DNA from: Actinostola sp. cb2023
Taxonomy: Eukaryota > Cnidaria > Anthozoa > Actiniaria > Actinostolidae
Assembly: GCA_033675265.1 (NCBI GenBank)
Contig: JAUJYZ010000070.1
Span: 111,450-175,449, forward strand
Length of the DNA: 64,000 nucleotides
Direction of reading: 5' to 3'
The notes under the pieces: model-generated
Database searches by the model: none
Told to the model about the DNA's origin: nothing
The model's input: the letters and a program-made list of their open reading frames with translations, nothing else
In this document: piece by piece, positions 41,560 to 56,500 of the stretch
How the letters are laid out: each line of letters starts with the position of its first letter
Numbering within the stretch: position 1 is the stretch's first letter
Translations under genes and position numbers: made by a program

Positions 41560-44500
41560 CACTTTGCTCTCAGTTTCGAGCCATGCACTCCGAACTGAAG
41601 AGAAAAATAAGTTACCATGAATAGTGGTGTACAAGCTAAATGGTAGTTACCATGACTAGTGGTGTACAAGATACCTAGCTATAGGCCTGGTAGTTACCAT
41701 GACTAGTGGTGTACAAGCTACCAGGTAGTTACCATGACTAGTGGTGTACAAAAAAAAAAATCGTTTCATATGCACTTTGCTCTCAGTTTCGAGCCATGCA
41801 CTCCGAATTGAAGAGAAAAATAAGTTACCATCAATAGTGGTGTACAAGCTACCTGGTAGTTACCATGACTAGTGGTGTACAAGATACCTAGCTATAGGCC
41901 TGGTAGTTACCATGACTAGTGGTGTACAAGCTGCCAGGTAGTTACCATGACTAGTGGTGTACAAGCTACCTGGCCTGGTAGTTACCATGACTAGTGGTGT
42001 ACAAGCTATCTGGTAGTTACCATGACTAGTGGTGTACAAAAAAAAAATCGTTTCATATGCACTTTGCTCTCAGTTTCGAGCAATGCACTCCGAACTGAAG
42101 AGAAAAATAAGTTACCATGACTAGTGGTGTACAAGCTAAATGGTAGTTACCATGACTAGTGGTGTACAAGATACCTAGCTATAGGCCTGGTAGTTACCAT
42201 GACTAGTGGTGTACAAGCTACCAGGTAGTTACCATGACTAGTGGTGTACAAAAAAAAAATCGTTTCATATGCACTTTGCTCTCAGTTTCGAGCCATGCAC
42301 TCCGAACTGAAGAGAAAAATAAGTTACCATGAATAGTGGTGTACAAGCTACCTGGTAGTTACCATGACTAGTGGTGTACAAGATACCTAGCTATAGGCCT
42401 GGTAGTTACCATGACTAGTGGTGTACAAGCTGCCAGGTAGTTACCATGACTAGTGGTGTACAAGCTACCTGGCCTGGTAGTTACCATGACTAGTGGTGTA
42501 CAAGCTATCTGGTAGTTACCATGACTAGTGGTGTACAAAAAAAAAATCGTTTCATATGCACTTTGCTCTCAGTTTCGAGCAATGCACTCCGAACTGAAGA
42601 GAAAAATAAGTTACCATGACTAGTGGTGTACAAGCTAAATGGTAGTTACCATGACTAGTGGTGTACAAGATACCTAGCTATAGGCCTGGTAGTTACCATG
42701 ACTAGTGGTGTACAAGCTACCAGGTAGTTACCATGACTAGTGGTGTACAAAAAAAAAAATCGTTTCATATGCACTTTGCTCTCAGTTTCGAGCAATGCAC
42801 TCCGAACTGAAGAGAAAAATAAGTTACCATGACTAGTGGTGTACAAGCTAAATGGCCTGGTAGTTACCATGACTAGTGGTGTACAAGCTATCTGGTAGTT
42901 ACCATGACTAGTGGTGTACAAAAAAAAAAAATCGTTTCATATGCACTTTGCTCTCAGTTTCGAGCAATGCACTCCGAACTGAAGAGAAAAATAAGTTACC
43001 ATGACTAGTGGTGTACAAGCTAAATGGTAGTTACCATGACTAGTGGTGTACAAGATACCTAGCTATAGGCCTGGTAGTTACCATGACTAGTGGTGTACAA
43101 GCTACCAGGTAGTTACCATGACTAGTGGTGTACAAAAAAAAAATCGTTTCATATGCACTTTGCTCTCAGTTTCGAGCCATGCACTCCGAACTGAAGAGAA
43201 AAATAAGTTACCATGAATAGTGGTGTACAAGCTACCTGGTAGTTACCATGACTAGTGGTGTACAAGATACCTAGCTATAGGCCTGGTAGTTACCATGACT
43301 AGTGGTGTACAAGCTGCCAGGTAGTTACCATGACTAGTGGTGTACAAGCTACCTGGCCTGGTAGTTACCATGACTAGTGGTGTACAAGCTATCTGGTAGT
43401 TACCATGACTAGTGGTGTACAAAAAAAAAAATCGTTTCATATGCACTTTGCTCTCAGTTTCGAGCAATGCACTCCGAACTGAAGAGAAAAATAAGTTACC
43501 ATGACTAGTGGTGTACAAGCTAAATGGTAGTTCCCATGACTAGTGGTGTACAAGATACCTAGCTATAGGCCTGGTAGTTACCATGACTAGTGGTGTACAA
43601 GCTACCAGGTAGTTACCATGACTAGTGGTGTACAAAAAAAAAATCGTTTCATATGCACTTTGCTCTCAGTTTCGAGCAATGCAATCCGAACTGAAGAGAA
43701 AAATAAGTTACCATGACTAGTGGTGTACAAGCTAAATGGTAGTTACCATGACTAGTGGTGTACAAGATACCTAGCTATAGGCCTGGTAGTTACCATGACT
43801 AGTGGTGTACAAGCTACCAGGTAGTTACCATGACTAGTGGTTTACTAAAAAAAAAATCGTTTCATATGCACTTTGCTCTCAGTTTCGAGCCATGCACTCC
43901 GAACTGAAGAGAAAAATAAGTTACCATGAATAGTGGTGTACAAGCTACCTGGTAGTTACCATGACTAGTGGTGTACAAGATACCTAGCTATAGGCCTGGT
44001 AGTTACCATGACTAGTGGTGTACAAGCTGCCAGGTAGTTACCATGACTAGTGGTGTACAAGCTACCTGGCCTGGTAGTTACCATGACTAGTGGTGTACAA
44101 GCTATCTGGTAGTTACCATGACTAGTGGTGTACAAGCTACACTGCAGTTACCATGACTATATAGTGGTGTACAAGCTACATGGTAGTTACCATGACTAGT
44201 GGTGTACAAGCCACCTGGTAGTTACCATGACTATATAGTGGTGTACAAGCTACCTGGTAGTTACCATGACTAGTGGTGTACAAGCTACCTGGTAGTTACC
44301 ATGACTAGTGGTGTACAAGCTACCTGGTAGTTACCATGACTAGTGGTGTACCAGGTAGTTACCATGACTAGTGGTGTACAAGCTACCTGGTAGACACCAT
44401 GACTAGTGGTGTACAAGCTACCTGGTAGTTACCATGACTAGTGGTGTACAAGCTACCAGGTAGTTACCATGACTAGTGGTGTACAAGCAACCTGGTAGTT

Positions 44501-47500
44501 ACCATGACTAGTGGTGTACAAGCTACCTGGTAGTTACCATGACTAGTGGTGTACAAGCTACCTGGTAGTTACCATGACTAGTGGTGTACATGCTACCTGG
44601 TAGTTACCATGACTAGTGGTGTACAAGCTACCTGATAGTTACCATGACTAGTAGTGTACAAGCTACCTGGTAGTTACCATGACTAGTGGTGTACAAGCTA
44701 CCTGGTAGTTACCATGACTAGTGATGTACAAGCTACCTGGTAGTTACCATGACTAGTGGTGTACAAGCTACCTGGTAGTTACCATGACTAGTGGTGTACA
44801 AGCTACCTGGTAGTTACAATGACTAGTGGTGTACAAGATACCTGGTAGTTACCATGACTAATGGTGTACAAGCTACCTGCATGTAGTTACCATGACTAGT
44901 GGTGTACAAGCTACCTGGTAGTTACCATGACTAGTGGTGTACAAGCTACCTGGTAGTTACCATGACTAGAGGTGTACAAGCTACCTGGTAGTTACCATGA
45001 CTAGTGGTGTACAAGCTACCTGGTAGTTACCATGACTAGTGGTGTACAAGCTACCTGGTAGTTACCATGACTAGTGGTGTACAAGCTACCTGGTAGTTAC
45101 CATGACTAGTGGTGTACAAGCTACCTGGTAGTTACCATGACTAGTGGTGTACAAGCTACCTGGTAGTTACCATGACTAGTGGTGTACAAGCTACCTGGTA
45201 GTTACAATGACTAGTGGTGTACAAGCTACCTGGTAGTTACCATGACTAGTGGTCACAAGCTACCTGGTAGTTACCATGACTAGTGGTGTACAAGCTACCT
45301 GGTAGTTACCATGACTAGTGGTGTACAAGCTACCTGGTAGTTACCATGACTAGTGGTGTACAAGCTACCTGGTAGTTACAATGACTAGTGGTGTACAAGA
45401 TACCTGGTAGTTACCATGACTAATGGTGTACAAGCTACCTGCATGTAGTTACCATGATTAGTGGTGTTTAAGCTACCTGGTAGTTACCATGACTAGTGGT
45501 GTACAAGCTACCTGGTAGTTACCATGACTAGAGGTGTACAAGCTACCTGGTAGTTACCATGACTAGTGGTGTACAAGCTACCTGGTAGTTACCATGACTA
45601 GTGGTGTACAAGCTACCTGGTAGTTACCATGACTAGTGGTGTACAAGCTACCTGGTAGTTACCATGACTAGTGGTGTACAAGCTACCTGGTAGTTACCAT
45701 GACTAGTGGTGTACAAGCTACCTGGTAGTTACCATGACTAGTGGTGTACAAGCTACCTGGTAGTTACCATGACTAGTGGTCACAAGCTACCTGGTAGTTA
45801 CCATGACTAGTGGTGTACAAGCTACCTGGTAGTTACCATGACTAGTGGTGTACAAGCTACCTGGTAGTTACCATGACTAGTGGTGTACAAGCTACCTTGT
45901 AGTTACCATGACTAGTGGTGTACAAGCTACCTGGTAGTTACCATGACTAGTGGTGTACAAGCTACCTGGTAGTTACCATGACTAGTGGTGTACAAGCTAC
46001 CTGGTAGTTACCATGACTAGAGGTGTACAAGCTACCTGGTAGTTACCATGACTAGTGGTGTACAAGCTACCTGGTAGTTACCATGACTAGTGGTGTACAA
46101 GCTACCTGCATGTAGTTACCATGACTAGTGGTGTACAAGCTACCTGGTGTAGTTACCATGACTAGTGGTGTACAAGCTACCTGGTAGTTACCATGACTAG
46201 TGGTGTACAAGTTACCTGATAGTTACCATGACTAGTGGTGTACAAGCTACCTGGTAGTTACCATGACTAGTGGTGTACAAGATACCTGGTAGTTACCATG
46301 ACTAGTGGTGTACAAGCTACCTGGTAGTTACCATGACTAGTTGTGTAGAACATACGTGGTAGTTACCATGACTAGTGGTGTACAAGCAACCTGGTAGTTA
46401 CCATGACTAGTGGTGTACAAGCTACCTGGTAGTTACCATGACTAGTGGTGTACAAGCTACCTGGTAGTTACCATGACTAGTGGTCACAAGCTACCTGGTA
46501 GTTACCATGACTAGTGGTGTACAAGCTACCTGGTAGTTACCATGACTAGTGGTGTACAAGCTACCTGGTAGTTACCATGACTAGTGGTGTACAAGCTACC
46601 TGGTAGTTACCATGACTAGTGGTGTACAAGCTACCTGGTAGTTACCATGACTAGTGGTGTACAAGCTACCTGGTAGTTACCATGACTAGTGGTGTACAAG
46701 CTACCTGGTAGTTACCATGACTAGTGGTCACAAGCTACCTGGTAGTTACCATGACTAGTGGTGTACAAGCTACCTGGTAGTTACCATGACTAGTGGTGTA
46801 CAAGCTACCTTGTAGTTACCATGACTAGTGGTGTACAAGCTACCTGGTAGTTACCATGACTAGTGGTGTACAAGCTACCTGGTAGTTACCATGACTAGTG
46901 GTGTACAAGCTACCTGGTAGTTACCATGACTAGAGGTGTACAAGCTACCTGGTAGTTACCATGACTAGTGGTGTACAAGCTACCTGGTAGTTACCATGAC
47001 TAGTGGTGTACAAGCTACCTGCATGTAGTTACCATGACTAGTGGTGTACAAGCTACCTGGTGTAGTTACCATGACTAGTGGTGTACAAGCTACCTGGTAG
47101 TTACCATGACTAGTGGTGTACAAGCTACCTGATAGTTACCATGACTAGTGGTGTACAAGCTACCTGGTAGTTACCATGACTAGTGGTGTACAAGATACCT
47201 GGTAGTTACCATGACTAGTGGTGTACAAGCTACCTGGTAGTTACCATGACTAGTTGTGTAGAACATACCTGGTAGTTACCATGACTAGTGGTGTACAAGC
47301 TACCTGGTAGTTACCATGACTAGTGGTGTACAAGCTACCTGGTAGTTACCATGACTAGTGGTGTACAAGCTACCTGGTAGTTACCATGACTAGTGGTCAC
47401 AAGCTACCTGGTAGTTACCATGACTAGTGGTGTACAAGCTACCTGGTAGTTACCATGACTAGTGGTGTACAAGCTACCTGGTAGTTACCATGACTAGTGG

Positions 47501-50500
47501 TGTACAAGCTACCTGGTAGTTACCATGACTAGTGGTGTACAAGCTACCTGGTAGTTACCATGACTAGAGGTGTACAAGCTACCTGGTAGTTACCATGACT
47601 AGTGGTGTACAAGCTACCTGGTAGTTACCATGACTGGTGGTGTACAAGCTACCTGCATGTAGTTACCATGACTAGTGGTGTACAAGCTACCTGGTGTAGT
47701 TACCATGACTAGTGGTGTACAAGCTACCTGGTAGTTACCATGACTAGTGGTGTACAAGCTACCTGATAGTTACCATGACTAGTGGTGTACAAGCTACCTG
47801 GTGTAGTTACCATGACTAGTGGTGTACAAGCTAAATGGTAGTTACCATGACTAGTGGTGTACAAGATACCTAGCTATAGGCCTGGTAGTTACCATGACTA
47901 GTGGTGTACAAGCTACCAGGTAGTTACCATGACTAGTGGTGTACAAAAAAAAAAAATCGTTTCATATGCACTTTGCTCTCAGTTTCGAGCCATGCACTCC
48001 GAACTGAAGAGAAAAATAAGTTACCATGAATAGTGGTGTACAAGCTACCTGGTAGTTACCATGACTAGTGGTGTACAAGATACCTAGCTATAGGCCTGGT
48101 AGTTACCATGACTAGTGGTGTACAAGCTGCCAGGTAGTTACCATGACTAGTGGTGTACAAGCTACCTGGCCTGGTAGTTACCATGACTAGTGGTGTACAA
48201 GCTATCTGGTAGTTACCATGACTAGTGGTGTACAAAAAAAAAATCGTTTCATATGCACTTTGCTCTCAGTTTCGAGCAATGCACTCCGAACTGAAGAGAA
48301 AAATAAGTTACCATGACTAGTGGTGTACAAGCTAAATGGTAGTTACCATGACTAGTGGTGTACAAGATACCTAGCTATAGGCCTTGTAGTTACCATGACT
48401 AGTGGTGTACAAGCTACCAGGTAGTTACCATGACTAGTGGTGTACAAAAAAAAAATCGTTTCATATGCACTTTGCTCTCAGTTTCGAGCAATGCAATCCG
48501 AACTGAAGATAAAAATAAGTTACCATGACTAGTGGTGTACAAGCTAAATGGCCTGGTAGTTACCATGACTAGTGGTGTACAAGCTATCTGGTAGTTACCA
48601 TGACTAGTGGTGTACAAAAAAAAAATCGTTTCATATGCACTTTGCTCTCAGTTTCGAGCAATGCACTCCGAACTGAAGAGAAAAATAAGTTACCATGACT
48701 AGTGGTGTACAAGCTAAATGGTAGTTACCATGACTAGTGGTGTACAAGATACCTAGCTATAGGCCTGGTAGTTACCATGACTAGTGGTGTACAAGCTACC
48801 AGGTAGTTACCATGACTAGTGGTGTACAAAAAAAAAATCGTTTCATATGCACTTTGCTCTCAGTTTCGAGCCATGCACTCCGAACTGAAGAGACAAATAA
48901 GTTACCATGAATAGTGGTGTACAAGCTACCTGGTAGTTACCATGACTAGTGGTGTACAAGATACCTAGCTATAGGCCTGGTAGTTACCATGACTAGTGGT
49001 GTACAAGCTGCCAGGTAGTTACCATGACTAGTGGTGTACAAGCTACCTGGCCTGGTAGTTACCATGACTAGTGGTGTACAAGCTATCTGGTAGTTACCAT
49101 GACTAGTGGTGTACAAAAAAAAAATCGTTTCATATGCACTTTGCTCTCAGTTTCGAGCAATGCAATCCGAACTGAAGAGAAAAATAAGTTACCATGACTA
49201 GTGGTGTACAAGCTAAATGGTAGTTACCATGACTACTGGTGTACAAGATACCTAGCTATAGGCCTGGTAGTTACCATGACTAGTGGTGTACAAGCTACCA
49301 GGTAGTTACCATGACTAGTGGTTTACAAAAAAAAAATCGTTTCATATGCACTTTGCTCTCAGTTTCGAGCCATGCACTCCGAACTGAAGAGAAAAATAAG
49401 TTACCATGAATAGTGGTGTACAAGCTACCTGGTAGTTACCATGACTAGTGGTGTACAAGATACCTAGCTATAGGCCTGGTAGTTACCATGACTAGTGGTG
49501 TACAAGCTGCCAGGTAGTTACCATGACTAGTGGTGTACAAGCTACCTGGCCTGGTAGTTACCATGACTAGTGGTGTACAAGCTATCTGGTAGTTACCATG
49601 ACTAGTGGTGTACAAGCTACACTGCAGTTACCATGACTATATAGTGGTGTACAAGCTACATGGTAGTTACCATGACTAGTGGTGTACAAGCCACCTGGTA
49701 GTTACCATGACTATATAGTGGTGTACAAGCTACCTGGTAGTTACCATGACTAGTGGTGTACAAGCTACCTGGTAGTTACCATGACTAGTGGTGTACAAGC
49801 TACCTGGTAGTTACCATGACTAGTGGTGTACAAGCTACCTGGTTGTTACCATGACTAGTGGTGTACAAGCTACCTGGTAGTTACCATGACTAGTGGTGTA
49901 CAAGCTACCTGGTAGTTACCATGACTAGTGGTGTACCAGGTAGTTACCATGACTAGTGGTGTACAAGCTACCTGGTAGACACCATGACTAGTGGTGTACA
50001 AGCTACCTGGTAGTTACCATGACTAGTGGTGTACAAGCTACCAGGTAGTTACCATGACTAGTGGTGTACAAGCAACCTGGTAGTTACCATGACTAGTGGT
50101 GTACAAGCTACCTGGTAGTTACCATGACTAGTGGTGTACAAGCTACCTGGTAGTTACCATGACTAGTGGTGTACATGCTACCTGGTAGTTACCATGACTA
50201 GTGGTGTACAAGCTACCTGATAGTTACCATGACTAGTAGTGTACAAGCTACCTGGTAGTTACCATGACTAGTGGTGTACAAGCTCCCTGGTAGTTACCAT
50301 GACTAGTGATGTACAAGCTACCTGGTAGTTACCATGACTAGTGGTGTACAAGCTACCTGGTAGTTACCATGACTAGTGGTGTACAAGCTACCTGGTAGTT
50401 ACAATGACTAGTGGTGTACAAGATACCTGGTAGTTACCATGACTAATGGTGTACAAGCTACCTGCATGTAGTTACCATGACTAGTGGTGTACAAGCTACC

Positions 50501-53500
50501 TGGTAGTTACCATGACTAGTGGTGTACAAGCTACCTGGTAGTTACCATGACTAGTGGTGTACAAGCTACCTGGTAGTTACCATGACTAGAGGTGTACAAG
50601 CTACCTGGTAGTTACCATGACTAGTGGTGTACAAGCTACCTGGTAGTTACCATGACTAGTGGTGTACAAGCTACCTGCATGTAGTTACCATGACTAGTGG
50701 TGTACAAGCTACCTGGTGTAGTTACCATGACTAGTGGTGTACAAGCTACCTGGTAGTTACCATGACTAGTGGTGTACAAGCTACCTGATAGTTACCATGA
50801 CTAGTGGTGTACAAGCTACCTGGTAGTTACCATGACTAGTGGTGTACAAGATACCTGGTAGTTACCATGACTAGTGGTGTACAAGCTACCTGGTAGTTAC
50901 CATGACTAGTTGTGTAGAACATACCTGGTAGTTACCATGACTAGTGGTGTACAAGCTACCTGGTAGTTACCATGACTAGTGGTGTACAAGCTACCTGGTA
51001 GTTACCATGACTAGTGGTGTACAAGCTACCTGGTAGTTACCATGACTAGTGGTCACAAGCTACCTGGTAGTTACCATGACTAGTGGTGTACAAGCTACCT
51101 GGTAGTTACCATGACTAGTGGTGTACAAGCTACCTGGTAGTTACCATGACTAGTGGTGTACAAGCTACCTGGTAGTTACCATGACTAGTGGTGTACAAGC
51201 TACCTGGTAGTTACCATGACTAGAGGTGTACAAGCTACCTGGTAGTTACCATGACTAGTGGTGTACAAGCTACCTGGTAGTTACCATGACTGGTGGTGTA
51301 CAAGCTACCTGCATGTAGTTACCATGACTAGTGGTGTACAAGCTACCTGGTGTAGTTACCATGACTAGTGGTGTACAAGCTACCTGGTAGTTACCATGAC
51401 TAGTGGTGTACAAGCTACCTGATAGTTACCATGACTAGTGGTGTACAAGCTACCTGGTGTAGTTACCATGACTAGTGGTGTACAAGCTAAATGGTAGTTA
51501 CCATGACTAGTGGTGTACAAGATACCTAGCTATAGGCCTGGTAGTTACCATGACTAGTGGTGTACAAGCTACCAGGTAGTTACCATGACTAGTGGTGTAG
51601 AAAAAAAAAAATCGTTTCATATGCACTTTGCTCTCAGTTTCGAGCCATGCACTCCGAACTGAAGAGAAAAATAAGTTACCATGAATAGTGGTGTACAAGC
51701 TACCTGGTAGTTACCATGACTAGTGGTGTACAAGATACCTAGCTATAGGCCTGGTAGTTACCATGACTAGTGGTGTACAAGCTGCCAGGTAGTTACCATG
51801 ACTAGTGGTGTACAAGCTACCTGGCCTGGTAGTTACCATGACTAGTGGTGTACAAGCTATCTGGTAGTTACCATGACTAGTGGTGTACAAAAAAAAAATC
51901 GTTTCATATGCACTTTGCTCTCAGTTTCGAGCAATGCACTCCGAACTGAAGAGAAAAATAAGTTACCATGACTAGTGGTGTACAAGCTAAATGGTAGTTA
52001 CCATGACTAGTGGTGTACAAGATACCTAGCTATAGGCCTGGTAGTTACCATGACTAGTGGTGTACAAGCTACCAGGTAGTTACCATGACTAGTGGTGTAC
52101 AAAAAAAAAAAATCGTTTCATATGCACTTTGCTCTCAGTTTCGAGCAATGCACTCCGAACTGAAGATAAAAATAAGTTACCATGACTAGTGGTGTACAAG
52201 CTAAATGGCCTGGTAGTTACCATGACTAGTGGTGTACAAGCTATCTGGTAGTTACCATGACTAGTGGTGTACAAAAAAAAAATCGTTTCATATGCACTTT
52301 GCTCTCAGTTTCGAGCAATGCACTCCGAACTGAAGAGAAAAATAAGTTACCATGACTAGTGGTGTACAAGCTAAATAGTAGTTACCATGACTAGTGGTGT
52401 ACAAGATACCTAGCTATAGGCCTGGTAGTTACCATGACTAGTGGTGTACAAGCTACCAGGTAGTTACCATGACTAGTGGTGTACAAAAAAAAAATAGTTT
52501 CATATGCACTTTGCTCTCAGTTTCGAGCCATGCACTCCGAACTGAAGAGAAAAATAAGTTACCATGAATAGTGGTGTACAAGCTACCTGGTAGTTACCAT
52601 GACTAGTGGTGTACAAGATACCTAGCTATAGGCCTGGTAGTTACCATGACTAGTGGTGTACAAGCTGCCAGGTAGTTACCATGACTAGTGGTGTACAAGC
52701 TACCTGGCCTGGTAGTTACCATGACTAGTGGTGTACAAGCTATCTGGTAGTTACCATGACTAGTGGTGTACAAAAAAAAAATCGTTTCATATGCACTTTG
52801 CTCTCAGTTTCGAGCAATGCACTCCGAACTGAAGAGAAAAATAAGTTACCATGACTAGTGGTGTACAAGCTAAATGGTAGTTACCATGACTAGTGGTGTA
52901 CAAGATACCTAGCTATAGGCCTGGTAGTTACCATGACTAGTGGTGTACAAGCTACCAGGTAGTTACCATGACTAGTGGTGTACAAAAAAAAAATCGTTTC
53001 ATATGCACTTTGCTCTCAGTTTCGAGCAATGCAATCCGAACTGAAGAGAAAAATAAGTTACCATGACTAGTGGTGTACAAGCTAAATGGTAGTTACCATG
53101 ACTACTGGTGTACAAGATACCTAGCTATAGGCCTGGTAGTTACCATGACTAGTGGTGTACAAGCTACCAGGTAGTTACCATGACTAGTGGTTTACAAAAA
53201 AAAAATCGTTTCATATGCACTTTGCTCTCAGTTTCGAGCCATGCACTCCGAACTGAAGAGAAAAATAAGTTACCATGAATAGTGGTGTACAAGCTACCTG
53301 GTAGTTACCATGACTAGTGGTGTACAAGATACCTAGCTATAGGCCTGGTAGTTACCATGACTAGTGGTGTACAAGCTGCCAGGTAGTTACCATGACTAGT
53401 GGTGTACAAGCTACCTGGCCTGGTAGTTACCATGACTAGTGGTGTACAAGCTATCTGGTAGTTACCATGACTAGTGGTGTACAAGCTACACTGCAGTTAC

Positions 53501-56500
53501 CATGACTATATAGTGGTGTACAAGCTACATGGTAGTTACCATGACTAGTGGTGTACAAGCCACCTGGTAGTTACCATGACTATATAGTGGTGTACAAGCT
53601 ACCTGGTAGTTACCATGACTAGTGGTGTACAAGCTACCTGGTAGTTACCATGACTAGTGGTGTACAAGCTACCTGGTAGTTACCATGACTAGTGGTGTAC
53701 AAGCTACCTGGTTGTTACCATGACTAGTGGTGTACAAGCTACCTGGTAGTTACCATGACTAGTGGTGTACAAGCTACCTGGTAGTTACCATGACTAGTGG
53801 TGTACCAGGTAGTTACCATGACTAGTGGTGTACAAGCTACCTGGTAGACACCATGACTAGTGGTGTACAAGCTACCTGGTAGTTACCATGACTAGTGGTG
53901 TACAAGCTACCAGGTAGTTACCATGACTAGTGGTGTACAAGCAACCTGGTAGTTACCATGACTAGTGGTGTACAAGCTACCTGGTAGTTACCATGACTAG
54001 TGGTGTACAAGCTACCTGGTAGTTACCATGACTAGTGGTGTACATGCTACCTGGTAGTTACCATGACTAGTGGTGTACAAGCTACCTGATAGTTACCATG
54101 ACTAGTAGTGTACAAGCTACCTGGTAGTTACCATGACTAGTGGTGTACAAGCTACCTGGTAGTTACCATGACTAGTGATGTACAAGCTACCTGGTAGTTA
54201 CCATGACTAGTGGTGTACAAGCTACCTGGTAGTTACCATGACTAGTGGTGTACAAGCTACCTGGTAGTTACAATGACTAGTGGTGTACAAGATACCTGGT
54301 AGTTACCATGACTAATGGTGTACAAGCTACCTGCATGTAGTTACCATGACTAGTGGTGTACAAGCTACCTGGTAGTTACCATGACTAGTGGTGTACAAGC
54401 TACCTGGTAGTTACCATGACTAGAGGTGTACAAGCTACCTGGTAGTTACCATGACTAGTGGTGTACAAGCTACCTGGTAGTTACCATGACTAGTGGTGTA
54501 CAAGCTACCTGGTAGTTACCATGACTAGTGGTGTACAAGCTACCTGGTAGTTACCATGACTAGTGGTGTACAAGCTACCTGGTAGTTACCATGACTAGTG
54601 GTGTACAAGCTACCTGGTAGTTACCATGACTAGTGGTGTACAAGCTACCTGGTAGTTACCATGACTAGTGGTGTACAAGCTACCTGGTAGTTACCATGAC
54701 TAGTGGTGTACAAGCTACCTGGTAGTTACCATGACTAGTGGTCACAAGCTACCTGGTAGTTACCATGACTAGTGGTGTACAAGCTACCTGGTAGTTACCA
54801 TGACTAGTGGTGTACAAGCTACCTTGTAGTTACCATGACTAGTGGTGTACAAGCTACCTGGTAGTTACCATGACTAGTGGTGTACAAGCTACCTGGTAGT
54901 TACCATGACTAGTGGTGTACAAGCTACCTGGTAGTTACCATGACTAGAGGTGTACAAGCTACCTGGTAGTTACCATGACTAGTGGTGTACAAGCTACCTG
55001 GTAGTTACCATGACTAGTGGTGTACAAGCTACCTGCATGTAGTTACCATGACTAGTGGTGTACAAGCTACCTGGTGTAGTTACCATGACTAGTGGTGTAC
55101 AAGCTACCTGGCCTGGTAGTTACCATGACTAGTGGTGTACAAGCTATCTGGTAGTTACCATGACTAGTGGTGTACAAGCTACACTGCAGTTACCATGACT
55201 ATATAGTGGTGTACAAGCTACATGGTAGTTACCATGACTAGTGGTGTACAAGCCACCTGGAAGTTACCATGACTAGTTGTGTAGAACATACGTGGTAGTT
55301 ACCATGACTAGTGGTGTACAAGCTACCTGGTAGTTACCATGACTAGTGGTGTACAAGCTACCTGGTAGTTACCATGACTAGTGGTCATAAGCTACCTGGT
55401 AGTTACCATGACTAGTGGTGTACAAGCTACCTGGTAGTTACCATGACTAGTGGTGTACAAGCTACCTGGTAGTTACCATGACTAGTGGTGTACAAGCTAC
55501 CTGGTAGTTACCATGACTAGTGGTGTACAAGCTACCTGGTAGTTACCATGACTAGTGGTGTACAAGCTACCTGGTAGTTACCATGACTAGAGGTGTACAA
55601 GCTACCTGGTAGTTACCATGACTAGTGGTGTACAAGCTACCTGGTAGTTACCATGACTAGTGGTGTACAAGCTTCCTGCATGTAGTTACCATGACTAGTG
55701 GTGTACAAGCTACCTGGTGTAGTTACCATGACTAGTGGTGTACAAGCTACCTGGTAGTTACCATGACTAGTGGTGTACAAGTTACCTGACAGTTACCATG
55801 ACTAGTGGTGTACAAGCTACCTGGTAGTTACCATGACTAGTGGTGTACAAGATACCTGGTAGTTACCATGACTAGTGGTGTACAAGCTACCTGGTAGTTA
55901 CCATGACTAGTTGTGTAGAACATACGTGGTAGTTACCATGACTAGTGGTGTACAAGCTACCTGGTAGTTACCATGACTAGTGGTGTACAAGCTACCTGGT
56001 AGTTACCATGACTAGTGGTCATAAGCTACCTGGTAGTTACCATGACTAGTGGTGTACAAGCTACCTGGTAGTTACCATGACTAGTGGTGTACAAGCTACC
56101 TGGTAGTTACCATGACTAGTGGTGTACAAGCTACCTGGTAGTTACCATGACTAGTGGTGTACAAGCTACCTGGTAGTTACCATGACTAGTGGTCACAAGC
56201 TACCTGGTAGTTACCATGACTAGTGGTGTACAAGCTACCTGGTAGTTACCATGACTAGTGGTGTACAAGCTACCTTGTAGTTACCATGACTAGTGGTGTA
56301 CAAGCTACCTGGTAGTTACCATGACTAGTGGTGTACAAGCTACCTGGTAGTTACCATGACTAGTGGTGTACAAGCTACCTGGTAGTTACCATGACTAGAG
56401 GTGTACAAGCTACCTGGTAGTTACCATGACTAGTGGTGTACAAGCTACCTGGTAGTTACCATGACTAGTGGTGTACAAGCTACCTGCATGTAGTTACCAT

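Noticed and set aside
41656..52274. Repeated 60-90 codon minus frames (YTTSHGN repeats)
   Set aside because: Frames of the 35-bp intronic array; the real exon ends before the array begins.
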